Position numbers and translations under genes: made by a program. A DNA stretch of 33,112 bases from Penium margaritaceum (lineage: Eukaryota > Streptophyta > Zygnematophyceae > Desmidiales > Peniaceae). The stretch covers positions 242,267 through 275,378 of the forward strand of contig SZWC01000034.1 of NCBI GenBank assembly GCA_023375785.1. Reading direction: 5' to 3'. Positions 20,561 to 32,780 of the stretch are shown in pieces (position 1 is the first letter of the stretch; every line of letters starts with the position of its first letter). Below the pieces are notes generated by a model, which worked only from the letters and a program-made list of their open reading frames with translations, ran no database searches and was not told the origin of the DNA.

Positions 20561-21560
20561 CCTGGCAACGTTTGCATGTGCCACTGACCATGACCACAAA
20601 TATGTCCAAGTGACTTTTACTTCTTCTGATCATAACATGAGTCAGCCACGGTCAGAGTGTCCAATCACAGTGCATATGTACTAGGCATGAACATGTAGGT
20701 GCAAACAAGATAGAATACTGGTGGCTCGGTGTGGCTATTGTGCGCAATGCCTTGAAAAAATTGGCATGTGCCACTCACCATGACCATAAAGTTTACCAAG
20801 AACCTTAAACGGCTATGAACCATAACACGAGTCAGTCACGGTCAGAGTGTAAAATCATAGGGCATGATCTTGCAGGTACAAACAAGGTAGAATACTGGTG
20901 GCTTGGTGTTGCTATTATGCACAATGCCTTGACAGAGTTGGCATGTGCCACTGACAATGACCACAAATGTATCCAAGTGACTTTTACTTCTATTGATCAT
21001 ACCACGAGTCAGCCACAGTCAGAGTGTCCAATCATAGTGCAGATGTACTAGGCATGACCTTGCAGGTACAAACAAGGTAGAATACTAATGGCTCAGTGTG
21101 GCTATTGTGTGCAATGCCTTGACAAAGTTGGCATGTGCCACTGACCATGACCACAAATGTATCCAAGTGACTTTTACTTCTATTAATCATAGCACGAGTC
21201 AGCCATGGTCCGAGTGTCCAATCACAGTGTAGATATAATGGACATGACCTTGCAGGTATAAAAGGGGTACAATTCTAGTGGCTCGATGAAACTAATATGC
21301 GCATTGCCTTCACAAAGTTGGCATGTGCCACTGATCATGACCACAAATATATCCAAGTGACTGTTACTTCTATTGATCATAACACGAGTCAGCCACGGTT
21401 AGAGTATCCAATCACAGTGCAGATGTACTCGACATGATCTTGCAGGTACAAACAAGATAGAATACTGTGGTTCGGTGTGGCTATTGTGCGCAATGCCTTG
21501 ACAAAGTAGGCATTAGCCACTGACCATGACCACAAATGTATCCAAGTGACTTTTACTTCT

Positions 21561-22256
21561 ATTGATCATAACACAATTCAGCCACGGTCAGAGTGTCCAA
21601 TAACAGTACATATTTACTAGGCATGATCTTGTAGGCGCAAACAAGGTCCAATACTGGTGGCTCGGTGTGGCTATTGTGCGCAATGCCTTGACAAAGTTGG
21701 CATGTACCACTGACCATGACCACAAAGTTTACCAAGTACCTTAAACGGCTATGAATCATAACACGAGTCAGCCACAGTCAGAGTGTCCAGTCATAGTTCA
21801 CATATACTAGGCATGACCTTGCAGGTATAAACAAGGTAGAATACTGGTAGCTCAGTGTGGCTATTGTGCGCGATGCCTTGACAAAGTTGGCATGTGCCAC
21901 TGACCGTGACCAAAAATGTATCCAAGTGACTTTTACTTCTATTGATCATAGCACGAGTCAGCCACGGTCAGAGTGTCCAATCACAGTGCACATCTAGTAT
22001 GCATGACCTTGTAGGTATAAACAAGGTAAAAAACCGGTGGCTTGGCACGACTATTGTTTGCAATGCCTTGAAAAAGTTGGCATGTGCCACTGACCATGAC
22101 CACAAAGTTTACCAAGTACCTTAAACGGATATGAATCATAACACAAGTCAGCCATGGTCAGAGTGTCCAATCACAGTGCAGATATACTAGGCATGATCTT
22201 GCAGGTTCAAACAAGGTAGAACACTGGTGGCTTAGTGTGGCTATTGTGTGCAATGC
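21561..22256 (-). repeat. Multi-monomer block, copy 2 of a 1,696-bp-spaced duplication
   Basis: Counterpart of 19865-20560 with the same order of private variants; scattered substitutions show that it is not a fresh copy. It shows that the array grew by copying multi-monomer segments as well as single units. Confidence 0.8.
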
Positions 22257-22390
22257 CTTGACAAAGTTGGCATGTGCCACTGACCATGACCAAAAATGTA
22301 TCCAAGTGACGTTTACTTCTATTGATCATAACACGAGTCAGCCAGGGTCAGAGACTCCAATCATAGTGCAGATATACCGGGCATGATCTT

Positions 22391-22737
22391 GCAGGTGCAA
22401 ACAAGGTAGAATACTGGTGGCTCGGTGTGGCTATTGTGCGCAATGCCTTGACAAAGTTGACATGTGCCACTGACCATGACCACAAATGTATCCAAGTGAC
22501 TTTTACTTCTGTTGATCATAACACAAGTCAGCCACGGTCAGAGTGTCTAATCACAGTGCAGATGTACTAAGCATGATTTTGCAGGTGCAAACAAGGTAGA
22601 ATACTGGTGGCTCGGTGTGGCTATTGTGCGCAATGCCTTGACAAAGTTGACATGTGCCACTGACCATGACCACAAATGTATCCAAGTGACTTTTACTTCT
22701 GTTGATCATAACACAAGTCAGCCACGGTCAGAGTGTC
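22391..22737 (-). repeat. Recently duplicated class-C monomers
   Basis: 22391-22547 and 22581-22737 are identical over 157 bp at 190-bp offset, sharing private variants (AAAGTTGACATGTG, TTCTGTTGATCATAACACAAG). Local expansion of one unit, or an assembly repeat. Confidence 0.8.
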
Positions 22738-25700
22738 CAATACGAGTGCAGATTTGCTACGCATGATCTTGCAGGTACAAGCAAGGTACAATACTCGTGG
22801 CTCGGTGTAGCTAGTGTGCGCAATGCCTTGACAAAGTTGGCATGTGCCACTGACCATGACGACAAAGTTTACCAAGTACCTTAAACGGCTATGAATCATA
22901 ACACGAGTCAGCCACAGTCAGAGTGTCCAATCACAATGCAGATATACTGTGAATGACCTTGCATGTATAAACAAGGTAAAATAGTGGTGGCTCTGTATGG
23001 CTATTGTGTACAATGCCTTGACAAAATTGGCATGTGCCACTGACCATGACCACAAGTGTATCCAAGTGACGTGTACTTCTATTGATCATAACACGAGTCA
23101 GCCAAGGCCTGAGTGTCCAATCACAATGTACATCTAATATGCATGACCTTGCAGGTATAAACAAGGTAGAAACCCGGTGGCTTGGCACGGCTACTGTGCG
23201 CAATGCCTTGACAAAGTTGGCATGTGCCACTGACCATGACCACAAAGTTTACCAAGTACCTTAAACGGCTATGAACCATAACACAAGTCAGCCACGGAAA
23301 GAGTGTCCAATCACAGAGAGGATATACCAGCCATGACCTTGCAGGTATAAACAAGGTAGAATACTGGTGGCTCGGTGTGGCTATTGTGCACAATGCCTTG
23401 ACAAAGTTGGCATGTGCCACTAAGCATGACCACAAATGTATCCAAGTGACTTTTACTTCTATTGACCATAACACAAGTCAGCTACGGTCAGAGTGTCCAA
23501 TCACAGTGCAGATGTACTAGGCATGATCTTGCAGGTGTAAACAAGGTAGAACACTGGTGGCTGGGTGTGGCTATTCTGCGCAGTGCATTCACAAAGTTAA
23601 CATGTGCCACTGACCATGACCACAAAGTTTTCCAGGTGACTTTAACCTCTGCAAATGGTAACACGAGTCAGCCACAGTCAGAGTGCCCAATCACAGTTCA
23701 GATGTACTCGGCATGACCTTGCAGGTGTAAACAAGGTAAAACACCGGTGACTTGGCATGGCTATTGTGCGCAATGCCTTGACAAAGTAGGCATGTACCAC
23801 TGACCATGACCACAAGGTTTACCAAGTGACTTTAACTTATACAAATCGTAACACGAGTAAACCACAGTCGGAGTGCCCAATCACAACTCAGATGTACTAG
23901 GCATGACCATGCAGGTATAAACAAGGTAAAAAAACTGGTGGCTTGGCACGGCTATTGTGCGCAATGCCTTGAAAAAGTTGGCATGTGCCACTGACCATGA
24001 CCACAAAGTTTACCAAGTACCTTAAACGGCTATGAATCATAACACGAGTCAGCCACGATCAGAGTGTCCAATCACAAAGCAGATGTACTGGACATGATCT
24101 AGCAGGTACAAACAAGGTAGAATACTGGTAGCTCGGTGTGGCTGTTGTGCGCAATCCCTTGACAAAGTTTGCATGTGCCACTGACCATGACTACAAATGT
24201 ATCCAAGTGACTTGTACTCCTATTGATCATAACACGAGTCAGCCACAATCAGAGTGTCCAATCACAGTGCACATGTACTGAGCATGATCTTGCAAGTATG
24301 AACAAGGTAGAATATTGGTGGCTCAGTGTGGCTAATGTGCGTAATTCCTTGACAAAGTTGGCATGTGCCACTGAACATGACCACAGATGTATCCAAGTGA
24401 CTTTTTCTTCTATTGATCATAACACAAGTCAGTCACGGTCAAAGTTTCCAATCAAAGTGCAGATGTACTAGGCATGATCTTGTAGGTGCAAACAAGGTAG
24501 AATACTGGTGGCTCGGTGTGGCTATTGTGCGCAATGCCTTGACAAAGTTGGCATGTGCCACTGACCATGACCACAAAGTTTACCAAGTACCTTAAACGGC
24601 TATGAATCATAACACGAGTAAGCCACGGTCAGAGTGTCCAATCACAATGCAGATATACTGGGCATGACCTTGCAGGTACAAACAAGGTAGATTAGTGGTG
24701 GCTCGGTGTGGCTATTGTGCGCAGTGCCTTGACAAAGTTGGCATGTGCCACTGACCATGACCACAAACATGTCCAAGTGTTTTTGAAATCTATTCATCAT
24801 AACACGAGTCAGCCACGGTCAGAGTGTCCAATCACAGTGCAGATATACTAGGCATGATCTTGCATGTGCAAACAAGGTAGAATACTAGTGGCTCGGTGTG
24901 GCATTTGTGCGCAATGCCTTGTCAAAGTTGGCATGTACCACTGACCATGACCACAAGTATATCTGAGTGAGCTTTTCTTCTATTGATCATAACACGAGTC
25001 AGCCACGGTTATAGTGTCCAATCACAGTGCAGATGTACTAGGCATGACCTTACAGGTACAAACAAGGTAGAATACTGGTGGCTTGGTGCGGCTATTGTGC
25101 GCAATGCCTATAGAAACTTGGCATGTGCCACTGAATATGACCACAAATGTATCCAAGTGACTTTTACTTCTATTGATCATAACACGAATCAGCCACGGTC
25201 AGAGTGTCCAATCACATTGCAGATGTACTAGTTGTGATCTTGCAAGTTAAAAAAAGGCAGAATACTGGTGGCTCGATGTGTCTATTGTGCGCAATGCCCT
25301 GACAAAGTTGGCATGTGCCACTGACCACGATGACAACTGTTTACCGAGTGACTTTGACACTTACGAATTGTAACACGAGTCAGCCACGGTCAGACTGCCC
25401 AATTACAGCGCACATCTAATATGCATGACCTTGCAGGTATAAACAGGGTAAAAAACCGGTGTCTTGGCACAGCTATTGTGCGCAATGTCTTGACAAAGTT
25501 GGCATGTGCCACTGACCATGACCACAATATTTACCAAGTACCTTAAACGGCTGTGACTCATAACACGAGTCAGCCACGGTTAGAGTGTCCAAATACAATG
25601 CAGATATACTGGGCATGACCTTGCAGTATAAACAAGGTAGAATACTGGTGGCTTGGTGTGGCCATTGTACGCAATGCCTTGACAAAGTTGGCATGTGCCA

Positions 25701-28700
25701 CTGAACATGACCATAAATGTATCCAAGTGACTTTTACTTATATTTATCATAACACGAGTCAGCCACGGTCAGAGTGTCCAATCACAGTGCAGATAGAATA
25801 GGCATGATCTTGCAGGTTCCAACAAGGTAGAATACTGGTGGCTCGATGTGGCTATTGTGCGCAATGCCTTGACAAAGTTGGCATTTGCCATTGACCATGA
25901 TCACAAATGTATCCAAGTGACTTTTACTTCTATTGATCATAACACAAGTCAGCCACGGTCAGAGTGTCAAATCACAGTGAAGATGTACTAGGCATTATCT
26001 TGCAGGTACAAACAAGGTAGAATACTGGTGGCTCAATGTGGCTATTGTGCGCAATGTCTTGACAAAGTTGGCATGTGCCACTGACCATGACCACAAATGT
26101 ATCCAAGTGACTTTTACTTCTATTGATCATAACACGAGTCAGCACGGTCAGAGTGTCCAATCACAGTGCAGATGTACTAGGCATGATCTTGCAGGTTTAA
26201 ACAAGGTAGAATACTGGTGGCTCGATGTGGCTATTGTGCGCAATGCCTTGACAAAGTTGGCATATGCCACTGACCACGACCACAAATGTTTACCAAGTGG
26301 CTTTGACTTCTACGAATCGTAACACGAGTCAGCCACGGTCAAAGTGCCCAATCACAGCGTACATGTAATATGCGTGACCTTGCAGGTATAAACAGGGTAA
26401 AAAACCGGTGTCTTGGCACGGCTATTGTGCGCAATGCCTTGACAAAGTTGGCATGTGCCACTGACCATGACCAAAAGGTTTACCAAGTACCTTAAACGGC
26501 TGTGAATGATAACACGAGTCAGCCACGGTCAAAGTGTCCAATCACAGTGTAGATATACTGGGCATGACCTTGCAGGTATAGACAAGGTAGAATACTGGTG
26601 GCTCGATGTGGCCATTGTGCGCAACGCCTTGACAAAGTTGGCATGTGCCACTGACCATGACCACAAATGTATCCAAGTGACTTTTACTTCTACGAATCAT
26701 GACACGAGTCAGCCACGGTCAGAGTGTCCAATCACAGTGCAGAAATACTGGGCATGATCTTGCATGTACGAACAAGGTAGAATACTGGTGGCTTGGTGTG
26801 GCTATTGTGCGTAATGCTTTGACAAAGTTGGCATGTGCCACTGACCATGACCACACAGTTTACCAAGTACATTAAACGGCTATGAATCATAACACAAGTC
26901 AGCCACGGTCAGAGTGTACACTCACTGTGCAGATATACTGGGCATGACCTTGCAGGTATAAGCAAGGTAGAATGCTGGTGGCTCAGTGTGTCTATTGTGC
27001 GCAATGCCTTGAAAAAGTTGGCATGTGCCACCGACCATGACCACAAAGTTTACCAAGTGCCTTTAACTTCTACGATTCGTAACACGAGTCAGCCACAGTC
27101 AGAGTGCCCAATGACAGTACACATCTAATATGCATGACCTTGAAGGTATAACCAAGGTCGAAACCCGGTGGCTTGGCCCGGCTATTGTGGGCAATGCCTT
27201 GACAAAGTTGGCATGCGCCATTGACCATGACCACAAAGTTTACCATGTACCATAAACGGCTATGAATCATAACACGAGTCAGCCACGGTCAGAGTGTCCA
27301 ATCACAGTGCAGATATACTAGGCATGACCTTGCAGGTACAAACAAGGTAGAATACTTGTGGCTCGGTGTGGCTATTGTGCGCTAAGCCTTGACAACGTTG
27401 GCACGTGCCACTTACCATGACCACAAATGTTTCCAAGTGATTTTTATTTCTATTGATCATAACACGAGTCACCCACGGTAAGGTGTCCAATCACAGTGCA
27501 GATATACTAGGCATGATTTTGCAGGTGCAAACAAGGTAGAATACTGGTGGCTCGGTGTGGCTATTGTGCGCAATACCTTGACAAAGTTGGCATGTGCCAC
27601 TCACCATGACCACAAATGTATCCAAGTGACTTTTACTTCTATTGATCATAACATGAGTCTGCCACGGTCAGAGTGTCCAATCACAGTGCAGATGTACTAG
27701 GAATTATCTTGCAGGTTTAAATAAGGTAGAATACTGGTGGCTCGGTGTGGCTATTGTGCGCAATGTCTTGACAAAGTTGGCATGTGCCACTGACCATGAC
27801 CACAATGTTTACCAAGTACCTTAAACGGCTATGAATCATAACACGAGTCAGCCACGGTTAGAGTGTCCAATCACATTACAGATACACTAGGCATGACCTT
27901 GCAGGTACAAACAAGGTAGAATACTGGTGGCTCGGTGTGGCTATTGTGCGCTATGCCTTGACAAAGTTGGCATGTGCCTATGACCATGACCACTAATGTT
28001 TCCAAGTGATTTTCACTTCTATTGATCATAACATGAGTCAGCCACGGTCAGAGTGTCCAATCACAGTGCAGATATACTAGGCATGATCTTACAGGTTTCA
28101 ACAAGGTAGAATACTGGTGGCTTGGTGTGGCGATTGTGCGCAATGCCTTGACAAAGTTGGCATGTGCCACTGACCATGACCACGAATGTTTACCAAGTGA
28201 CCTTGACGTCTACAAATCGTAACACGAGTCAGCCCCGGTCAGAGTGCCCAATCACAGCGTACATCTAATATGCATGACCTTGCAGGTATAAACAGGGTAA
28301 AAAATGGTGTATTGGCACGGCTATTATGCGCAATGCCTTGACAAAGTTGACATGTGCCACTGACCATGACCACAAAGTTTACCAAGTAACTTAAACGGCT
28401 ATGAATCATAACACGAGGCAGCCACAGTGGCAGTGTCCACTCACAGTGCAGATATACTGGGCATAACCTTGCAGGTATAAACAAGGTAGAATACTGGTGG
28501 CTTGGTGTGGCCATTGTGCGCAATGCCTTGACAAAGTTGGAATGTGCCACTGACCATGACCACAAATGTATCCAAGTGACTTTTACTTCTACGAATCGTA
28601 ACACGAGTCAGCCACGGACAGAGTGTCCAATCACAGTGCAAATTTACTGGGCATGATCTTGCAAGTACGAACGAGCTAGAATACTGTTGGCTTGGTGTGG

Positions 28701-30377
28701 CTATTGTGCGCAATGCCTTGACGAAGTTGGATGTGCCACTGACCATGATCACAAATGTGTCTAAGTGACTTTTACTTCTACTGATCATAACATGAGTCAG
28801 CCACGGTTAGAGTGTCCATTCACAGTGCAGATGTACTATGCATAATCTTGCAGGTATAAACAAGGTAGTATGCTGATGGCTCGGTGTGGCTATTGTGCGC
28901 AATGCCTTGACTAAGTTGGCATGTGCCACTGACCATGACCACAAATGTATCCAAGTGACTTTTAGTCCTATTGATCATACCACGAGTCAGTCACGGTCAG
29001 AGTGTCCAATCACAGTGCAGATGTACTAGGCATGATCTTGCAGGTACAAACAAGGTAGAATCCTGGTGGCTCGGTGTGGCTATTTTGCGCAATGCCTTGA
29101 CAAAGTTGGCATGTGCCACTGACCATGACCACAAATGTTTCCAAGTGACTTCTACTTCTATTGATCATAACACAAGTCAGCCACGGTCGGAGTGTCCAAC
29201 CAAAGTGCAGATATACTAGGCATGATCTTGCAGATTTAAACAAGATAGAATACTGGTGGCTCGGTGTGGCTATTGTGCACAATGCCTTGACAAAGTTGGC
29301 ATGTGCCACTGACCATGACCACAACGTTTACCAAGTGACTTTAACTTCTACAAATTGTAACACGAGTCAGCCACAGTCAGAGTTCCCAATCACAGCACAC
29401 ATCCAATATGCATGACCTTGCAGGTATAAACAAGGTAAAAAACCGGTTGTTTGGCACGGCTATTGTGCGCAATGCCTTGACAAAGTTGGCATGTGCCACT
29501 GACCATGACAGCAAAGTTTACCAAGTACCTTAAATGGCTATGAATCATAACACGATGCAGCCACGAGCTGAGTGTCCAATCACTGTGCAGATATACTGGG
29601 CATGACCTTGCTGGTACAAAGAAGGTAGATTACTGGTAGATCGGTTTGGCTATTGTGCGCAATGCTTTGACAAAGTTGGCATGTGCCACTGACCATGACC
29701 ACAAAGTTTACCAAGTGACTTTAACATCTACGAATCGTAACACAAGTCAGCCACAGTCCGAGTGCCCAATAAAATTTCAGATGCACTAGGCATGACCTTG
29801 CAGGTATAAACAAGGTACAAAAACCGGTGGATTGGCAGGGCTATAGTACGCAATGCATTGACAAAGTTGGCATGTGCCACTGGCCATGACCACAACGTTT
29901 ACCAAGTTCCTTCAACGGCTATGAATCATAACATGAGTCAGCCACTGTCAGAGTGTCCAATCACAGTGCAGATATACTATGCATGACCTTGCAGGTACAA
30001 ACAAGGTAGAATATTGGTAGATTGGTGTGGCTATTGTGTGCAATTCCTTGACAAAGTTGGCATGTGCCACTGACCATGACCACAAAGTTTACCAAGTGAC
30101 TTTAACTTCTACGAATCGTAACACGAGTCAGCCACAGTCAGAGTGCCCAATCACAATTCAGATGTACTATGCATGACCTTGCAGGTATAAACAAGGTAAA
30201 AAACCGGTGGCTTGGCACGGCTTCTGTGTGCAATTCCTTGACAAAGTTGGCATGTGCCACTGACAATGACCACAACGTTTACCAAGTACCTTAAACGGCT
30301 ATGAATCATAACTCAAGTCAGCCACGGTAAGAGTGTCCAATCACAGTGCAGATGAACTGGGCATGACCTTACAGGTA

Positions 30378-30382
30378 TAAAC
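30378..30382 (+). repeat. Candidate 5-bp target site flank of copia-2
   Basis: TAAAC directly left of the LTR terminus TGTCAACC. The other end lies outside the window, so the duplication cannot be confirmed. Confidence 0.3.
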
Positions 30383-31071
30383 TGTCAACCGGCCTGAGGC
30401 AAACGGACTAGAAAACAGGGCCGACACGATAGCACCTGCCGTCCGCTCCTAGCATTTCAGCAAGGAGAAGATATCACCCTCAGGATCACGGTTCCACACT
30501 GAGCAATTCCTAGGCAATCACTTGCTAGCAACTGTGTCCACTTGACACTTGGTCACTTTCGCGCGAGGTGCTAGTCAAAGACTAACTCCTGGGACTTAGA
30601 CCAACTAGTGTCTTCTTTATACTGTTCCTTGGTTGGACAACTCTGTGAGGAGCATCTAAGGCCAGGTTTTGTAATTAGAATGAGGAACGAGCCTGGTACA
30701 TACAGTCCTATGCCTGGCTTCTAAGGTGTGTGGGTAGTGACACTTTTGGGATGGTCACTCCAAACCACCTCACCAGTCCGCCAATTGGCGCATCCACTGA
30801 CTGCCAAGTGGCGCACTCTCCTCATGCATGGAGAAATGTCTAAGAAACTTCCCCTATGCTAGAAGGTCAAAAAACCTCCTGCGCACATCAAGGCTCGATC
30901 GCTGGACCTGTTGTCCCTAAGTCCAACATGCTATCCGTTGCGCTACACTTCTTGTGTCTCGCTTGGGCTTGCACCACGAACAAGGTTTGGGGGACTTACT
31001 CCAAGGGAGCAGTGCATGCCCAACCTGTCCGTCAACCCATAGCAGTGGCCATGGGGCATAGAAGAACAACA
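30383..31071 (-). repeat. copia-2 3' LTR (689 bp)
   Basis: On the minus strand it starts TGTTGTTC right after the polypurine tract and ends GGTTGACA against satellite. A TATAAAGA motif lies at 30614-30621 on the minus strand. No second LTR in the window permits an age estimate. Open frames inside it have no recognisable product. Confidence 0.85.
30614..30621 (-). promoter_or_regulatory. TATA box of the copia-2 LTR
   Basis: TATAAAGA on the minus strand, about 450 bp from the U3 start, a position comparable to the TATA box in the copia-1 LTR. Position and sequence support it as the LTR core promoter. Confidence 0.55.
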
Positions 31072-31083
31072 ATCTCTCCCTTG
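31072..31083 (-). promoter_or_regulatory. Polypurine tract of copia-2
   Basis: CAAGGGAGAGAT on the minus strand immediately before the LTR start, differing little from the copia-1 tract at 15402-15413. Confidence 0.85.
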
Positions 31084-31169
31084 CACCGTAGGCCACCTGC
31101 TGTGGTAGTTTTCTTCGGCATGAACCTGTAGCTCTAGGTTGTGTTTGTGCATGTCAGCTTTCTTGGTCT

Positions 31170-32780
31170 TTAGTTCTCATCTCTTGCATCCACAATGCCG
31201 ACTCCTCGAGCACCTGCAACATGCAAGTCGCTGTCTAGCGGCTTTGTCAAGAAGTCCGCAAGCATTTTCTTGGTTGCGACGTGCTCCAGTTCCACGACAC
31301 CCTTGGCGATAAGGTCACGTGAGTAGTGGTACCGAATATCGATGTGCTTTGTACGCCGGGAGATCATGTCGTCCTCTGCCATAGCCATGGCACTTTGGTT
31401 GTCGATGCGGATGACCGTTGCCTCCTCTTGTGGTGCCTTGATCTCATCAAGCAAACTGCGAAGCCACTGTGTTTCCTTGCAAACTTCGGAGAGTGCAATG
31501 TACTCCGCCTCAGCAGTAGAAAGCGAGACGCAGTCCTGCTTCCTGCTTGCCCATGAGACCGCACCACCGTTGAGAAGACAAACAAACCCTGAGGTGGACT
31601 TCCTGTCATCAATCCGTCCTCCCCAGTCCGCGTCGGTGTAGCATGTCAGCCGCAGCAAGTCTGATCCTTCTAGACCTCCAAACCGAAGTCCGACGTGCCG
31701 AGTCTTTTTGAGGTAGCGAAAAATCCGCTTCACGACTTGCCAATGTTCTGGCCCAGGGTTGGCCACAAACCTGCTCACCTGACCCACTGCAAAGGCAATG
31801 TCAGGTCGTGTTCCCACCATTGCATACATGAGGCTTCCGACGGCGGACTGGTATGGTATGTTTTGCATCTCTCGCCGGTCTGCCTCGTTGCTTGGTGACA
31901 TGGAGGACGAGAGCTTGCAGTCGGAGGGCATGGGGGTGCTGACGGGCTTGCAGTCCTCCATGTTGTAGCGCTTCAAGATGTCCATGATGTACTTGGTCTG
32001 GTTGAGCTCGATGGTGCCTGCTTTGCGGTTGCGGTGAACAGCAATCCCAATGTAGTACTCGAGAGGTCCCATGTCCTTCATCTTAAATCTGCTGGCGAGA
32101 TTTTTCTTGAGGTCCGTGAGGGCCTCCTGCGAGGTAGAACACATGATAAGATCATCCACGTACAACGCCACAAGTAGCAAGCCACGTTCGTCCTCCCGGA
32201 TATAGACGCTAGGGTCATTTTTGCAATGTGCGAAGGAGATCTCAGCCATGAAGCTGTCCATCTCCTTGTACCAGATCCGTGGGGCCTGTTTCAGCCCGTA
32301 CAACGCCTTCACCAGCTTGCACACCTTACCCTCCGGTGCTTTGACACCCTCCGGTACCTCTATTAGCACCTCCTTGTTGAGCTTCCCATAAAGGAAGGCT
32401 GTCTTCACATCCATCTGGTGGATCTCAAGGTCTTTGGCGGCAGCGCCAGCAAGCAGGGACCTGATGGAGGCAAACGTGAAGACCGGTGCGAAGGTCTCAT
32501 CGTACTCAGAGCCTGCGCGCTGTGAGAACCCTTTCGCCACGACCCTTGCCTTGTACTTGTCGATGCTATTATCTTGCTTCCGCTTCAACCTGAGCACCCA
32601 CTTTGAGCCCACCACGTGAGCGTTAGCGGGTCTGTCCACCAGCACCCATGTGCTGTTTTCTTTGATGGATGCGAGCTCGCTGTCCACCGCCTCCTTCCAC
32701 TTGGCCGCATCGGGCCTTGCCAGCGCTTCAGCCACAGTGAGCGGCTCTCCCTGAGCCAAACAGGACCAACTCAGTCCAGT
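31170..32780 (-). CDS. copia-2 pol: reverse transcriptase and RNase H
   Basis: Long uninterrupted minus-strand frame encoding the RT-RNase H part of a copia Gag-Pol polyprotein, which copies element RNA into DNA. RT motifs: ENSTWVLVDRP, YKARVVAKGFSQRAG, YDETFAPV, MDVKTAFLYG, LYGLKQAPRIWY and YVDD in LVALYVDDLIM. Then ILKRYNMEDC leads to RNase H with YQSAVGSLMYAMVGTRPDI, CYTDADWGG (Asp), SLSTAEAEYIAL (Glu), IDNQSAMAMAED (Asp), RTKHIDIRYHY and ADFLTKPL near the C-terminus, all the expected acidic residues. It ends at the stop 31170-31172. There is no true start: the frame is open back to an in-frame TAG at 32781-32783, beyond which integrase-linker sequence continues in the same frame. Confidence 0.93.
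   Translation of the reverse strand, partial: TGLSWSCLAQGEPLTVAEALARPDAAKWKEAVDSELASIKENSTWVLVDRPANAHVVGSKWVLRLKRKQDNSIDKYKARVVAKGFSQRAGSEYDETFAPVFTFASIRSLLAGAAAKDLEIHQMDVKTAFLYGKLNKEVLIEVPEGVKAPEGKVCKLVKALYGLKQAPRIWYKEMDSFMAEISFAHCKNDPSVYIREDERGLLLVALYVDDLIMCSTSQEALTDLKKNLASRFKMKDMGPLEYYIGIAVHRNRKAGTIELNQTKYIMDILKRYNMEDCKPVSTPMPSDCKLSSSMSPSNEADRREMQNIPYQSAVGSLMYAMVGTRPDIAFAVGQVSRFVANPGPEHWQVVKRIFRYLKKTRHVGLRFGGLEGSDLLRLTCYTDADWGGRIDDRKSTSGFVCLLNGGAVSWASRKQDCVSLSTAEAEYIALSEVCKETQWLRSLLDEIKAPQEEATVIRIDNQSAMAMAEDDMISRRTKHIDIRYHYSRDLIAKGVVELEHVATKKMLADFLTKPLDSDLHVAGARGVGIVDARDEN

Larger units (their letters stand above)
19864..30382 (-). repeat. 190-bp satellite array, right block, inverted
   Basis: About 55 monomers of the same satellite, now reverse-complemented relative to 1-14748: landmarks read CATAACACGAGTCAGCCACG, GAGTGTCCAATCACAG, GCATGACCTTGCAGG and GTGCCACTGACCATGACCAC. 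Classes A (CCTTAAACGGCTATGAATC), B (TTTAACTTCTACGAATCG) and C (TTTTACTTCTATTGATC) are all present, with C more frequent than in the left block and A-C alternation near 19.9-20.8 kb. No gene is supported in this 10.5 kb. It ends inside a monomer at the copia-2 LTR. Confidence 0.96.

Noticed and set aside
19864..30382. Similar short frames in the right array, some spanning more than 100 codons
   Set aside because: Same reason; they are chance-open stretches crossing monomer borders.
1..30382. Inverted CCAAT box (GATTGG) in almost every monomer as a promoter element
   Set aside because: A fixed pentamer in a repeat is expected to recur; no TATA or transcription evidence accompanies it.
30856..31131. 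91-codon plus-strand frame in the copia-2 LTR
   Set aside because: Lies wholly in LTR and polypurine tract sequence with no recognisable protein.
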